A stretch of DNA of 64,000 nt, taken from contig NC_134458.1 in assembly GCF_047948215.1 (NCBI RefSeq), positions 144,053,536 through 144,117,535 on the forward strand, written 5' to 3'. This document shows positions 11,571 to 23,200 of the stretch, in pieces. Each line of letters begins with the position of its first letter. Within the stretch, counting starts at the first letter, position 1. Below the pieces are notes generated by a model. That model worked only from the letters and a program-made list of their open reading frames with translations. It searched no databases and was not told where the DNA came from. This DNA comes from Lycorma delicatula (lineage: Eukaryota > Arthropoda > Insecta > Hemiptera > Fulgoridae). Position numbers and translations under genes: made by a program.

Positions 11571-14040
11571 ATTTAATTTATAAATTCAGTATTATTTTTC
11601 GTTTTTAAATAATAATAATAATAATAAATACATAAAAAAATCCGTTTTATTTTCATTTATAGAGCCATAAATACGTGCACAAATCATTTTCATTACAGTC
11701 TTTTGAATTTTTATTTACTCCAGTTATTTTACTAATTAGTGTGTTTATATATTTCATTTATTTATGTTTTAAGTTAGTAATACGGACTTTTATCACTTCT
11801 ATTTTTTTACTTTATTTCAAATTTTATTATAAAATATTTTGGCGCTAATAAATTTAGAGAATATTAAAAACGATTTTAATCTTTCTCCCAACTTTTATAA
11901 CTAAATAAACACATTAAATTCTCAAAAAATAAAATTCTCTATAAACATTGTATACAATATTAAAATGGATTTAAGCCAAGAGAAGTTTGTTTATTTATTG
12001 ATAAAACTTAATTAAACTTTAATATTTTATTTATAAAATAGTTTATAATTTCTATTTTTAAATAAGTATCGTGATTTTATAATGAACATGATTTAATTTT
12101 AATTTTTGAAATTTTACTTGTTTCTTTTATATATGTTGGTCGATTGTAAACATGTTTTAAATAAATTTTTATATTTTCTATGAGACTGAAAGCATATAAA
12201 AATATTTGTTTAATTGATCAAAAAAATCTAGTATTTAAAATTATTTAAAAGCTGACTAATTTTCTAAAAATTAAATTAAAAAAAAAACGATTATTTATAA
12301 AAAAATAACCAATAAAATTAGTATCCTTTAATTTAGCGGTGACTTTAAAAAACGAATTTAACCGGAAATTAAAATTGTGTTTTTTTATTTTTTAAACGAA
12401 AATAAATTTCATAAAAAAATGTACGAAACATAAAGCGAAGAAGATTTCATCTTAATAAAATTAAAACAAATGCGAAGATTTAGATTTTTAAGCAATTACT
12501 AACAAGTTTTTTAATTAATGTTTGCTTGGTAATACTTGATTTATATTGAAATCATGTGATAAAGTTTCATTATATATAAAACCTAAAACTAGATAATGGT
12601 ACCAACAATCTAAAAATTCGTTTAAATCGTGTACATGACAACGTAAATTTTTGAGATAAAAATTCTAATGATTTTATTAAGGAATAATTTGATAAGTTTT
12701 AAATCAGTTAAAAATTAAAAAACACGATTGACAAAAAAGCTAAGAAAAAATAGCATGTCTTCTAGGTACAAATTTTACAAATTCGCATTTGATTTTCAAA
12801 TTAGAGCATTCTGGCGTGTAAGGCGTGCGGGTGACAAACATTGCTCTTTAATATAGGATAATTAAAGAGGTGCGCGTGACACCGCGTACAGAGTTGTATA
12901 GTGTATAGTGTATAGTTGTATAGAGTATAATTTTGTTTCAAATTTTTTAAATCTATTTAAACATATATATACATATATAGCCTACGACACTCCCGGTAAA
13001 GTAAGAAATCCAACGCGGGGTCATAAATCTAAATAGGTTCAGCCGTTGAGATGTTACGGGGGTAAACATACATACATCCTAATTACATTACACTCCTTTT
13101 TGGGCAGTCGTGTAGAAAGTTGACCAGTAGAAGAATTTTCTTTGCAAAATATCGAAAGGATCATCTACAATAATCGATTGATTTTTGGAGAGAGTGTAGA
13201 TTTGAATTTCATAAAGAAAATTCCAGATGGAAGTGACAAATTTTTCTAATTTAAAAAAAAAAAATATATATATATATATATATTCAGACAGTACAATTTT
13301 TTTATCTACGGTTTTCTATATTAATGGATTTTAATTACAACAATTTTCTCTGTATTAAATTTTCTATAAATATTGTCGTTCTGTTTGGTTAGTTGCACTT
13401 TAGCAATTATATTTACGGAAAATTAAAAAAAGCGTGCTTTTCGACTGCAATTTTTTGAGTTTTACAACATTTTTCTAGCAAATTACTGAAACTCTTTTTT
13501 TCCTTCACTGTTTTATGTTAGACTGTATATAAAACTACAAATTTGCTCAATAATTTGCACCTGTAGAGTTTTAGTGTAGTATTACTTGACCTTCAGAGTA
13601 AAAATCTGGGGGAAAGTTTTCGCTAGCCGTATCTTGAAAAAACCCATTTGTATGAAATATTTTTGTTATTTTGACGAGAGGAATTTATTTACAAAGTAAA
13701 GAAAAATTTCAGAAACATCCGATGTAAAGAAATAAAGATTTTAAAATTTGAAAAAACAATTAGTTTCATATATTATTTCGTTAAAAAACCGGTAAATTAA
13801 GCATTTTTATTGTTTAACCTTTCTAATTAAAACTCCCTTGTTAATTATTAGTAAAATAGTATTCTTAAGAAGTGTATATTTTATTTACAATTTGAAAGGT
13901 ACGGCTGTGTCAAGAAACATCCCTAAATAAGTTCACAGTAATCGCTCATTAGTAGACTACACGAAGGAAACATCCTTATCCTTAACGTGAATCTAGATGA
14001 AATAGTTGTTTCTACTACATATTTAGAATCTTAAATTGTG
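11571..14040. other. AT-rich intergenic DNA with small repeats
   Basis: An ATA-trinucleotide run lies at 11611-11628. Tandem GTATAGT-type units occur at 12893-12930, just after a slightly GC-richer patch (12812-12890, GGCGTGTAAGGCGTGCGG). At 12978-13090 a segment ending AACATACATACATCC has the style of a dispersed insect repeat. A TA microsatellite is at 13263-13283. No coding frame of note was seen. Confidence 0.5.
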
Positions 14041-14060
14041 AAGAAAAAATTATAAGAAAA

Positions 14061-14389
14061 ATGAACGATCATAAGCTCACTGATGAGCCGTTCTTCGATA
14101 CAGTCACAGCATACTCCAAGTATGAAAAATCGATGTTCATACAAGCCAAAATTCCTGTGAAGTCGGATATTTTTATTTACAATGGGAACATAACTGGGTT
14201 TTTTCTAATACATAAGGGATGAATCCAGAAATTATTCTTTTGCAGCGTAGCGATGTTATTTATGTCAAATCTAGGCCTACGAATTATTGTATTGTCTTAA
14301 AAATGTTCAGAATTGTTTCTGAGATGATACATGTTCAGGTAGATTTTTTGCAAAAAAAAAATTATGAAATCGGTATTCTAGAGTCCTGA
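14061..14389 (+). pseudogene. Unidentified decayed coding region (two abutting short frames)
   Basis: An ATG at 14061 opens 53 codons ending at 14222 (beginning MNDHKLTDEPFFDTV, with IPVKSDIFIYN inside). A second ATG at 14219 overlaps that stop as ATGA and opens 56 codons to 14389 (MNPEIILLQRSDVIYVKSRP, later VSEMIHVQVDFLQKKNYEIG). After that stop the amino-acid usage stays protein-like for about 50 codons when the frame is shifted (GHNLDFIEHLEVNK, then NVRNKAKNKVHKAMLK). Balanced residue use, unlike the Lys/Asn/Ile/Phe-rich chance frames nearby, suggests a former protein of about 160 residues broken by one or two frameshifts and a stop. I do not recognise the family. It could be a host retropseudogene or an element protein. 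Confidence 0.35.
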
Positions 14390-14399
14390 AGGTCATAAT

Positions 14400-15813
14400 T
14401 TAGATTTTATTGAACATCTAGAGGTGAATAAGTGAAAAACGACAAATATCGTTAGCTAATGTGAGAAATAAGGCTAAAAATAAAGTTCATAAGGCCATGT
14501 TAAAATAGTCTTCTTGTTTAGTGTTACAAGCCAAGAGAAGTAAATTACTCTTTAATATTTTTATTTTTAACCGTTTAACGAGCATTTACACTCATGAAAT
14601 TTCTCCAAACGATTTTTGAACAGATGGATCAATTTTCATTCCGTGTCGTTTTACTTTACGACAATCCTTGTTACCATAAACCCCCCCAAAAAAAAACACA
14701 TTGATGTCAGTACGCTAATTTTTTAATCAATCAATATGCAGTACTGACAGTATCAAGTTACATTTATATTTTTGATAATTAAAAGATTTTAGGGGAAAAC
14801 ATTTAACTGGGATGAAGAGTTCATTAAACTAGTACGTAATGGTTAGAAACGACAATATATTTTTTTCTGAAGATGAAATTCAATAACTTTTAAATAAATG
14901 GATAAAAATCATAAAAGTAAAGACGGATTATTGTGATAAATAACCGAAATTTATCTTTTTAATTACTGATAAAACAAATGATATTTTAAAACTTACATTA
15001 ATTTTTCATTTTTCATGGTAATAAATAACAGGAAATCTGGTATTATATAATACCAGATTTAAATTGGCGATTAATTTTTTTAAGACGTTTAAGTTGTATT
15101 TGAACTCAATACAATGGAACTAATAAAACTTTTCCAGCTTTCTACTTACAATATGTCATAAAAATATATATGTTGTAACGACTTAAAATATTTTATCTTT
15201 ATTTATTTACTTATGTTTTTTTTTTTTTTTTTGTTGTAGTTACGTAATTATTTATGGTTCATTCTATAAATTGTTATCCATTTATTGTTTTATGATTCAT
15301 CTTTATAGAGAAATATATTTTGTTTAATTTTTTAATGATTGATTTTTTAATTTTTGTTTTTAAAGCGGTTATAAAACAAGTATGTTTTCTTTTGTTTCGA
15401 ACGAGACTTGACAGTTAAAAATCATTTATTTTTTTAGTTTTCCATTAAGGAAACATTTTATCCTTCTTGTAAATAATGCTTTCATGTCGTTTTATCAACT
15501 ATCTAAATTAAGATTTATTGTGTAAACAGATAACACAATGTAGGAAAGAAAGGTATTTGTACATTTGCTTTTATATACTTAGTTACGGTAAAAGTGAAAA
15601 ATTGCGGAAAGTATTATTCAATTAATTTCTATTGTAAGTAATGGTCAGTTGTATAAAATTACTGTAAATTTATCTTATTTCATTAAATCTAATATTTAGA
15701 ACTGAATATTGTAAACAGTATATCAGTATTTAAAATTTGGATAATTTAATTAACTAATTACACTGGTTTAATTTATTTATAATTTTTATTCGTTTTTTTT
15801 TTGTCTTTTTGTT
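14400..15813. other. AT-rich intergenic DNA, nothing recognised
   Basis: Short self-complementary words are present (GGTATTATATAATACC near 15038-15053) and a T-run at 15217-15232. No motif-bearing reading frame was seen. Confidence 0.5.
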
Positions 15814-15952
15814 TGATGATTAATTCACCTCATCAGCTTATGGGTAGAAATAAGGAATGGAAGTTTTTTGCGTATAAATAATACTATACCTGACCGGAAT
15901 TTGAATCTAGGATCTTCCGGAAGGAAGGCAGAAATTTAATAAATTCTGACAA
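15814..15952 (-). repeat. tRNA-derived SINE, family A, copy 3 (degraded)
   Basis: The order matches other copies on the minus strand: GATGAATTAATC-like tail, body, then CCTGACCGGAATTTGAATCT (box B complement) at 15890-15910 and CCGGAAGGAAGGCAGA. Box A is no longer clear. Confidence 0.5.
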
Positions 15953-15998
15953 AAATATTTACTGTTTTTTGTCAACATAATTGTATCAAGGTGAAATA

Positions 15999-16025
15999 CA
16001 GAGTTATCGTAAAAGAATGGTGCGG
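15999..16025 (+). repeat. Left terminal inverted repeat of the DD41D transposon
   Basis: Begins CAGAGTTATCGTAAAAGAAT and ends GGTGCGG. It pairs with 17296-17322, mismatching at two positions (G/A twice). Preceded by TA. Confidence 0.9.
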
Positions 16026-16174
16026 TTTCAGTAATTCATAGGAAGATTGTAGGGAAACTTCTAGGTGTTTTATTGGTTTCCCTGAAAGCCTCCAACCCAA
16101 AAGTTTGTTTATCAGCAGTTGTAACCACAACGTCAGTTCTTGTATTGTTGTTGCGGTGAGTTTAGTGAGTTACT

Positions 16175-17205
16175 ATGTTCTCGGATAAGTGTGTTTTATT
16201 GATACCTGAATTAAATTCCGTAATTTTAGTTCAACGTGCGTTTCGACGTGATTTCGGAAGAGATCTACCACACAAAAATAACATAACACGTTGGTTCAAA
16301 CAATTCGGAGAAATTGGATCGGTTAAGAAACAGACATCAACCGGCAGACCAAGTGTACCAGACGAAACGGTTGAACTAATTAGACAATCGGCAATTAGAA
16401 GTCCTGGGAAGTCCATCTCCCGTCAAAGCGTCGAATTAGGTATTCCAAAATCAACAGTTCACAAAGTTTTACATAAAAAACTGAAATTACACGCTTATAA
16501 AATCCAGATACTGCAGGAATTGAAACCCTATAATGGTGTAAAACGTTACAATTTAGCTGTTGAAATGTTGTACAGAATAAGTGAAAACGAATCATTTTTA
16601 GATGATAATTTCTACAGACGAAGCTACATTCCATGTGAATGGATGTGTTCACAGACACAATTCACGAATATGGGGCTCTGAAAATCCACACGCAATTATT
16701 GAGAAACAACGCGATTCGCCTAAAGTTAATGTTTGGTGTGGTGTGATGAAAAATCGTGTAATAGGGCCTTTCTTCTTTGCTGAAAAAACAATTAATGGAG
16801 TTGTGTCTCTTGACATGTTAACCAATTATTGCTTTCCTCAGCTGAATGAACTCGAAAACATTCATCAACTTCATTTCAAACAAGATGGTGCTCCCCCGCA
16901 CTTCAATGCATTGGTCACGGACGCTTTGAACGAAAAATTTGGAGATCGATGGATAGGCCGGCAAGGACCCATACTTTCGCCTCCAAAGGAGTCCAGACCT
17001 GACACCTTGCGACTTTTTCTTGTGGGGGTACATCAAAAGAGTTGTTTATACACAAAAAATTCGCGACCTAAACCGCTTAAAAAACAGGATTAATGAAGCA
17101 ATGACAATCATTAACGAAGAAATGTTAACCAATGTTTGGAGAGAAGTTGAGTATCGTTTGGAAATTTGTCGAGCGACTAAGAGCGCACATATTGAAATTC
17201 ATTAA
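16175..17205 (+). pseudogene. DD41D-type transposase, broken by two frameshifts
   Basis: The enzyme excises and reinserts the surrounding element at TA sites. The three consecutive frames add up to about 343 codons, the usual size. N-terminal half (16175 to about 16600): two helix-turn-helix regions, the first around AFRRDFGRDLPHKNNITRWF, then GRPSVPDETVELIRQS, with IPKSTVHKVLHKK as the second recognition helix. The catalytic domain follows in the next frame: TDEATFHVNG (first Asp), SRIWGSENPH, SPKVNVWCGV, QDGAPPHFN (second Asp). After a frame change near 16980-16990 comes PCDFFLWGYIKR (third Asp) and a C-terminal segment ending at TAA 17203-17205. A one-base loss near 16605 and a one-base gain in CCAAAGG near 16983 explain the breaks. 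Counting residues between the second and third aspartates across the shift gives 41. The ATG at 16175 is the first one in frame. Confidence 0.9.
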
Positions 17206-17295
17206 TTATGTAAAAAAATGTTTGAGACGTCAAATTTGAAAAATAAAAAACATAAACTGTAAGTAATTCTGTTTTAATTTAAACCATGTTCAAAG

Positions 17296-17322
17296 CCGCA
17301 TCATTCTTTTATGATAACTCTG
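17296..17322 (-). repeat. Right terminal inverted repeat of the DD41D transposon
   Basis: Read on the minus strand it begins CAGAGTTATCATAAAAGAAT and ends GATGCGG, pairing with 15999-16025. Followed by TA. Confidence 0.9.
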
Positions 17323-17324
17323 TA

Positions 17325-18137
17325 TAGAATTCACAACATTTAATTTTCCAAAATTTCTATTCTTTACCTCTAAAACGGGTATATTAATTGTGGCTCTACA
17401 GTCCATTCCATTCTATCATATGATTGTGATACAACAATGCATCTTAGAGATAGAGTTGCTTCTTCTGAGAGTAATTATATTTATTATGTACATAATCTCG
17501 ATGGTGAACAGAATAATAGTGTCACACATGTAATGCTAAATAATCTTTATTTTAGTGGAATTGACATGCTGGTATACAATAGAGAATTCGGCTAGTAAAG
17601 AAGGCAACGAGAAACCAATTTATTTTTTTACTCTCCTAAGTAAGTCTGACATAGGATGTCTGTTATTCATATAGAAATGAATATGTCATTTTCGTGGATA
17701 ATTCTGTCTCGTACCAGGTCGCCTATAACCATTATTTACTAAATATTTTTTCTATTACAATTTTTTTTTTTTTGAAGTATATTAATGACGTGCACTTAGA
17801 ACGGGTTTAACAACGTGCAAAATGACCTTATTTTTAGCCGTATTGAAGTTTATATTTAATTTAAAATACTATCAAGTAACACAATTTCTTCTTGACAATT
17901 TTTTTTTCATTTACTCAATCAGGATCAATTTTACCAAAATGATTAACATAAAAATTAAACCTCGTACAGAGTTTGCTATAACTGATAGTTGTAACTTTTT
18001 TTAACAACCTCCTAGTGGAAGGTTTAACATGTTTTGATCTATTTATTTATGATTATTATATATATTTTTTGAATATCAGTAAGATAATTCCCATACATTA
18101 ACGGGATGTAACTGAAGAGAAATAAACCTAAAAAATA
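17325..18137. other. Intergenic DNA with a probable LINE 3' fragment
   Basis: AAGGCAACGAGAAACCA at 17601-17617, then ACTCTCCTAAGTAAG, is in the style of the 3' non-coding end of insect endonuclease/reverse-transcriptase LINEs. Weaker similar text is at 25285-25310 and, inverted, near 22270-22300. The rest, including a T-run at 17761-17773 and the 60-codon frame at 17822-18004, is unremarkable. Confidence 0.35.
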
Positions 18138-18139
18138 TA

Positions 18140-19330
18140 CCGGGCTAGTTCAAAAGCAAGGACCAATTGGTAAAAAAACAGTTGAAAAAATGAAAAATTT
18201 ATTAATGTTTTAAACCACTTAACATATTTACTTTATTTTTCTACATAATCACCTTTCGTTCCAAACACTTTTGATATAGTGAAACAAACTTCTTAAAACA
18301 TGCTGCATAAAATTCCGCCATCTGGGATTGTAGCCACTTTTGCACGGAAATTTTTAACTCTTCAATTTCCTCAAATCGTTGAAACTGAAGCCAGTTTTTG
18401 AGGTGTAGGAAGAAATGGATGATAGTCACTGGGCGTTTGATCAGGAGATGATCAAAAATCTTCCATTCGAATTTTTGAATTGTTTCTGTTGTGCATGCAG
18501 TCGTGTGTGGACGTGCGTTATCGTGAATAAGAAAAATTTCTGTCTCAACAATTCCCGATGTCGGATTTGAATTGCACCATGTAATTTAGAAAGTTTTTTC
18601 ACAATATACCTATGATGTGATGGATGTTCCAGGTTCCATGAAATCAATCAAAAACTAACTTTTTTGGTCCTGGAATACAGTTCTCATGATTTTCTTTCTT
18701 GACTGGGCTTTTTTGATTTTTTTCGGTTTAGTTGAATCGGAATGATGCTACTGCGTGAATTGTTGTTTCGTCTCAGCATTGACGTACGAAGTGATCCTAT
18801 TTCGTCACCACTGACGATATGGGAAAAAAATTCGTTTTCCTCGTGGTTAAAGCGATCGAGAAAAGCTTGTCCAAATGTCTTTCTACGATCTTTGTGTGCA
18901 GTTGTCAACAATTTTGATGTCCATCGTACACACAGATTACGGTAGCCTAGCACAGTTTACGATTCTCAACAATGGTTGCCTTTGAAACGTCTGGAAATTC
19001 TAAAGAAAGAATACTAATTGTAAAGTGACGATTTTCTCTCATTTTTGCATTCACACATTTAACGAGATCGTCAGTCAGACCAGTAGGCCTGCCAGTTCTC
19101 TGTTCGTCGTAAAACATTTAAAAGGCCTTCCTTAAACTCACAACACCATTGTCTCACTTTTCCTTTATATTTTTCTCATTGCGGTAGGCCAATGTTTCAC
19201 ACATTTGATGGTGAATTTCAGCAGCATTATATCCTCTTGCGTTTAGAAATCTAATCACTGATTAGATGCAACTATATTTAAAATTCCCTAGGCTCTCCTA
19301 ATTAAGGGATTTAAGTTTTTCAAAATGCAT
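18140..19330 (-). mobile_element. Mariner (DD34D-type) transposon relic
   Basis: Transcribed right to left. In order on the minus strand: VIRFLNARGYNAAEIHHQM (N-terminal helix-turn-helix, 19255-19200), GRPTGLTDDL-like residues (about 19090), LGYRNLCVRWTSKLLT (18950), FFSHIVSGDE (first catalytic Asp, about 18800), a decayed HDNARPHT-type block (about 18510), FLHLKNWLQFQRFEEIEELK and WLQSQMAEFYAACFKKF at the C-terminus, and GDYVEK-stop just before 18235. All are hallmarks of mariner transposases. CCGGGCTAGTTCAAAAGCAA at 18140, preceded by TA, looks like the 3' terminal repeat; no partner was found at the other end. Several frameshifts and stops are present. Confidence 0.85.
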
Positions 19331-20539
19331 TTGAAAATTTGAGTTCTCTTTTTTATAGGATTAAATGTTCAATTATCTACAGACTTTATTTCAGGCTCTA
19401 CACAATCTGGAAAAATAGCATATTTTAAAAATCTGGATTGCAAAATTATTGTGCAAAAAAACTTTTTAAATAATTTTTTGTTTTAATTTTAAAAATTTAA
19501 AAAATTGTTGTGCAATAATTCTGATGGTGCATTATTGTCAGACCGATTTGTTTGAAATTTGGCGTGTTGCTTTATCATATCAAAACGTTTTTTGAGGAAA
19601 AAAAAGGTCTGAAGGTCCTATGTATAATAAAAGTACTCGAAAAAAATTCTCAAAAAATCTTGTTTTTTTTCACTTTGACAGTTATTGCTATTTTTTCATC
19701 AATAGTAATGTATTTTTCGATTTGCAACTGATAATAATGTGTGTAAAATTTAATAACAAAACTTTCCCTTTCTATCTTTTCTCTAAAATGAACAGTTATA
19801 GAGTTATCTTGGGGAAATGGGAGAAAAAATGGATATTTTGCGATTTTTTTTTTTTTACAGTTTGTTTAATAAAAATTTAAGTACACCTTTTTCAACTGGC
19901 ATGTAACGAAATAATCATTTCTGATGATATTCCGGAGCCATTAAAGCAAAAAATAACGATAATATAGAAAAAGTCCATTCCAAAACAGATACCGCCTGGA
20001 CTATAATGTAAATGTACATCAGAATATTAAAAAAAAAACTATATTATTACTCATATTTTGTAGAGTTTCGTTGTTTTGGCGTAAGAATTTTAAAATTTGT
20101 ATAAATGAAGTATCTTATTATAATAGTAATATAATATTAAATATCTTGGAATAGTTAATAAAGCACTTAATATTTAAATTTAGTTCACTTAATGTGGATT
20201 TCGTTAAGTACTTCTTAGAACGGGAATGTTTTTGCAATATCCACCTTGATATAACGCTTTGAAGAACACTTGAATTAATTTCAGCTCGCAGGAAAAGATT
20301 TTTTTCTAAACCTCCTCTCAAGTGGAAGTATATTTCTTTATGGTAAGTGTGATGTTCTTCTCACAACGCTTTAGTTTTATTTTTCTTATTTTTTTTTTTT
20401 TTTTATAAGTGAAAATCGTTTTAATGTTAGTGTAAAATTACACATTAATTTTACACGAAATATGATACAGATTAAAAACCACCTTGTTTCATTATTGTAA
20501 CAGAAAGGTAAAGGAAAATTATTTTTTTTAACATTTTCT
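19331..20539. other. AT-rich intergenic DNA
   Basis: The patch 19500-19580 (GCAATAATTCTGATGGTGCA, TTTGTTTGAAATTTGGCGTG) has the look of a dispersed repeat but no second copy was identified. The frames at 19620-19880 and 20118-20321 are Lys/Phe/Asn-rich and motif-free. Confidence 0.4.
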
Positions 20540-23200
20540 TGACTTGTTAGCTATAATTCTTCATTTCTTTCTGGTCTTTGCTAATCATTGCACCAGACAA
20601 TATTTTACTACATCTTACGTTCTCAATTATCTTTTTTATGTATTCTAATTTACATCTTCCTCTAAATCTTTTACCTTTTACTTTTTCCTCATCATATATT
20701 TAACCTAATTATACATTGCACCTTGATGCACGCTTAATTACCTTTATATGGTCCACCAACTTCCTTCTTATTTTTAAAAGATTTTATTGTAAATTTCTGC
20801 TCTTATCCTTTCACTTCAAATTTTATCGACCAAACTACACCACATCCTCCTACCACCACATTTTAAAGATTATTTTCCTTTTTGTTTTTCCTATTGATCG
20901 TGTTTCACTACCACACAACTATTTTCAACAATCTATTTTTAACTCAGATTTATTTTTGGTTTTAGCAGATTATTTTCTGCATGAAACCTGTCGTCTGTGA
21001 CAATCTTTTTTAATGCCTGCTCTACTTCATCTGTATTTTATAATCTCATTACCTAAATAAAAACATTCTCTCATTTTTGGTATTTTTTGTTACTTTACCT
21101 TAATATTTAATTCTTTACAATCTTTTTTCTTCCACATTTCATTATTACCTTTGTACTTTCTTATATATTTTCAGAATGAAGTTCTCTTTTAGGAAAAAAT
21201 CCGAGTCACACATATTTCATCTAACTTATCTTTGATTTTTAATTATCAGCAAATCACAATATTTTTTTCCTTAGGAAATTACTAAACTCTAAATATTATG
21301 TCTAAAATTTGTATATTGCTTATTTTAGTTAAAAGCTGCAAAGTAATGAGTAAAGACTTCAACCTAGATTTATTCCTTTCAGAATCCATTCGGTTTGCAG
21401 TTGATTCGTATATTCTTAAAGTTCTATCTCATTCTTGTAGAGGTTATACATTTTAAACATCTTTTATGTATTAAAAATTTGATACGCATCGCATATTTAA
21501 TTATTTATTAAAATAAATAATTAAATATGCGATGCGTATCAATTAGTACAACGTTTTTCTTCTTTCAAACCCTTCCACATTTCCTTCCATTACTAAATTA
21601 ATTAATTCTAGATGCCTTAGTGACCTTATAATGATCTATACACCTAATTACCTTTACTAATAATAATTAATCAAACCCTTTTTTCTTCTTTTTGTAATAT
21701 CATTTCGTGTTTTGCCAGTACACCGTTTTTTATATATAATTTTATAATACCGTATTTCAGAAAATTATTATTATTATTTGCTTTTCATTGTCCATGTTTT
21801 GATGATATACAACACTACACTTTATTAAATCATTTTTTTAAACTTCTTTATAATTTTTATATTTATATTACTAATAAATTACTTTTCAGTTCGAAGGCTT
21901 CTAATTAATTAAGCATTCAAATTTTATAATACCTGTATATCATCTACCTTTTGTAATTTTGTAGTTAAATTTATTTTTATTAATTTTTTTTCAAGGAGTT
22001 CATATTCTTTAGTATTTCTTTTAATTATATTTTATTTATATCTAAAATAACATCATTAGCTAATTCAACATTTTAATTTTTTGGAATACTCTTAATTTAA
22101 ATCGTTTGTTGGTTGTCCTGTATTATATTAAATGCCATAATCGTGATGTTTGTATTACAACCTGGCGGCACTAATCACAAGTCATCTGGAAATGATTTGT
22201 GACTAGACTTTATTTTCAGATATTTCTAAAAATATCAAAATCCCACGTCAGACTTACTAATGAAAATGAAGAGTGAAACTATCCAATTTTTTCGTTGCCT
22301 CTTCCTTTGAGAAAAATATACCATTATATAATATGAGAAACAGATGGAGACAACAGTGGTGCCAGGGACCTGCCAACAGGCAGATTACCACATGATGATG
22401 AATATCAGCTTTTTACAACCACGAAAATTATGGTGATATTTAACCCTTTAGGAAGTGACTGTGTAGTGAACATACCCAGCCTATATGATTCTCTTATGTG
22501 ATAGTGTATTTGGTATTTAGAACCAGTAAGAGTTACTTTCACAGAAAGTATAGTACCACCACCACTAAAAGTATTTTAATTAATCAGAGTTATAAGATCG
22601 AAAATGTAGTGTAAAGCAACAAACTTATCTACCCTCGTACCGTTGCGAAACAATTTGCTCTCTACTTATCGTTTCAAATGTTTCACTTAATCTCGTCACA
22701 AATATTTCACGGGCAACCTTGTCTCACTCCTTTCTATAACGTAGGTTATTTTTTCTGTTCTAATACCAGGTAAAAACCGAACGAAAGTTTTGTCTTCCAA
22801 TCTCAAACCTCTATATTTTAACATGTATTATTTAATTTCAGATTTACTTGTCTAATTTACTGTAAATAAATTAGACTCAAGAATAAAACCCAAAAATCTA
22901 ATACCAGTAAATGTTACAAATAAATCTTTTCTTCATTTATTGATTCTATATTTCATAGTTTTAAACAATTAATTCCACTTCAATGACTAATTTATTATTT
23001 ATTTCTCATTCCTTCATAAATTTAATAAAAATTGCTATGTTTTTGTTCAGCTTAATATTATTGTAAGAATTAAGTTCGCCTTCCTTGCACCAATTATTTT
23101 TCTGAATTTAAATAGTTCAATAACCAGATATTTACAAAATTATGATCAAGTAGAAAGTTTAATTTGTTCTCCTTGCTCTTTTGAAACCAGTATCTTCTAA
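20540..23200 (-). pseudogene. Long decayed LINE (endonuclease/reverse transcriptase type)
   Basis: Read on the minus strand. Near 22735-22700 is GVRQGCP in a shifted frame, the block before the reverse transcriptase active site. Near 23065-23035 are residues like the INKNKTK motif. Near 20880-20840 are W-W-R-M and LVDKI (family W-W-R-R-M---W-D-I), and near 20690-20570 residues resembling the C-terminal LxYIxQIIxxV-CSSYxxM---A-DR--W motif. Stops and indels are so frequent that no frame exceeds about 90 codons. The end close to 20540 is probably the 3' end. Two or more fragments may be merged here. Confidence 0.45.
21479..21542. repeat. Perfect 31-bp inverted repeat with a 2-base centre
   Basis: Left arm 21479-21509 begins TTGATACGCATCGCATATTT. 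Right arm 21512-21542 is its exact reverse complement, ending ATATGCGATGCGTATCAA. The loop is only two bases (21510-21511). It lies inside heavily decayed DNA yet has no mismatch, so it must be much younger than its surroundings. Confidence 0.85.

Larger units (their letters stand above)
15999..17322 (+). mobile_element. Near-complete DD41D-type Tc1/mariner transposon
   Basis: A 1324-bp element bounded by 27-bp terminal inverted repeats that differ at two positions, each flanked by the TA dinucleotide this superfamily duplicates on insertion (TA at 15997-15998 and 17323-17324). One transposase region lies inside (16175-17205). Length, TA flanks and single-gene layout are exactly those of the IS630/Tc1/mariner superfamily. 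Only two frameshifts separate the copy from an open frame, so it is much younger than the other transposon relics in the window. Confidence 0.92.

Noticed and set aside
16231..16658. Antisense ORFs within the DD41D transposase
   Set aside because: Shadows of the transposase reading frame on the opposite strand.
21479..21542. microRNA precursor
   Set aside because: The 2-base loop and absolutely perfect pairing are unlike microRNA hairpins.
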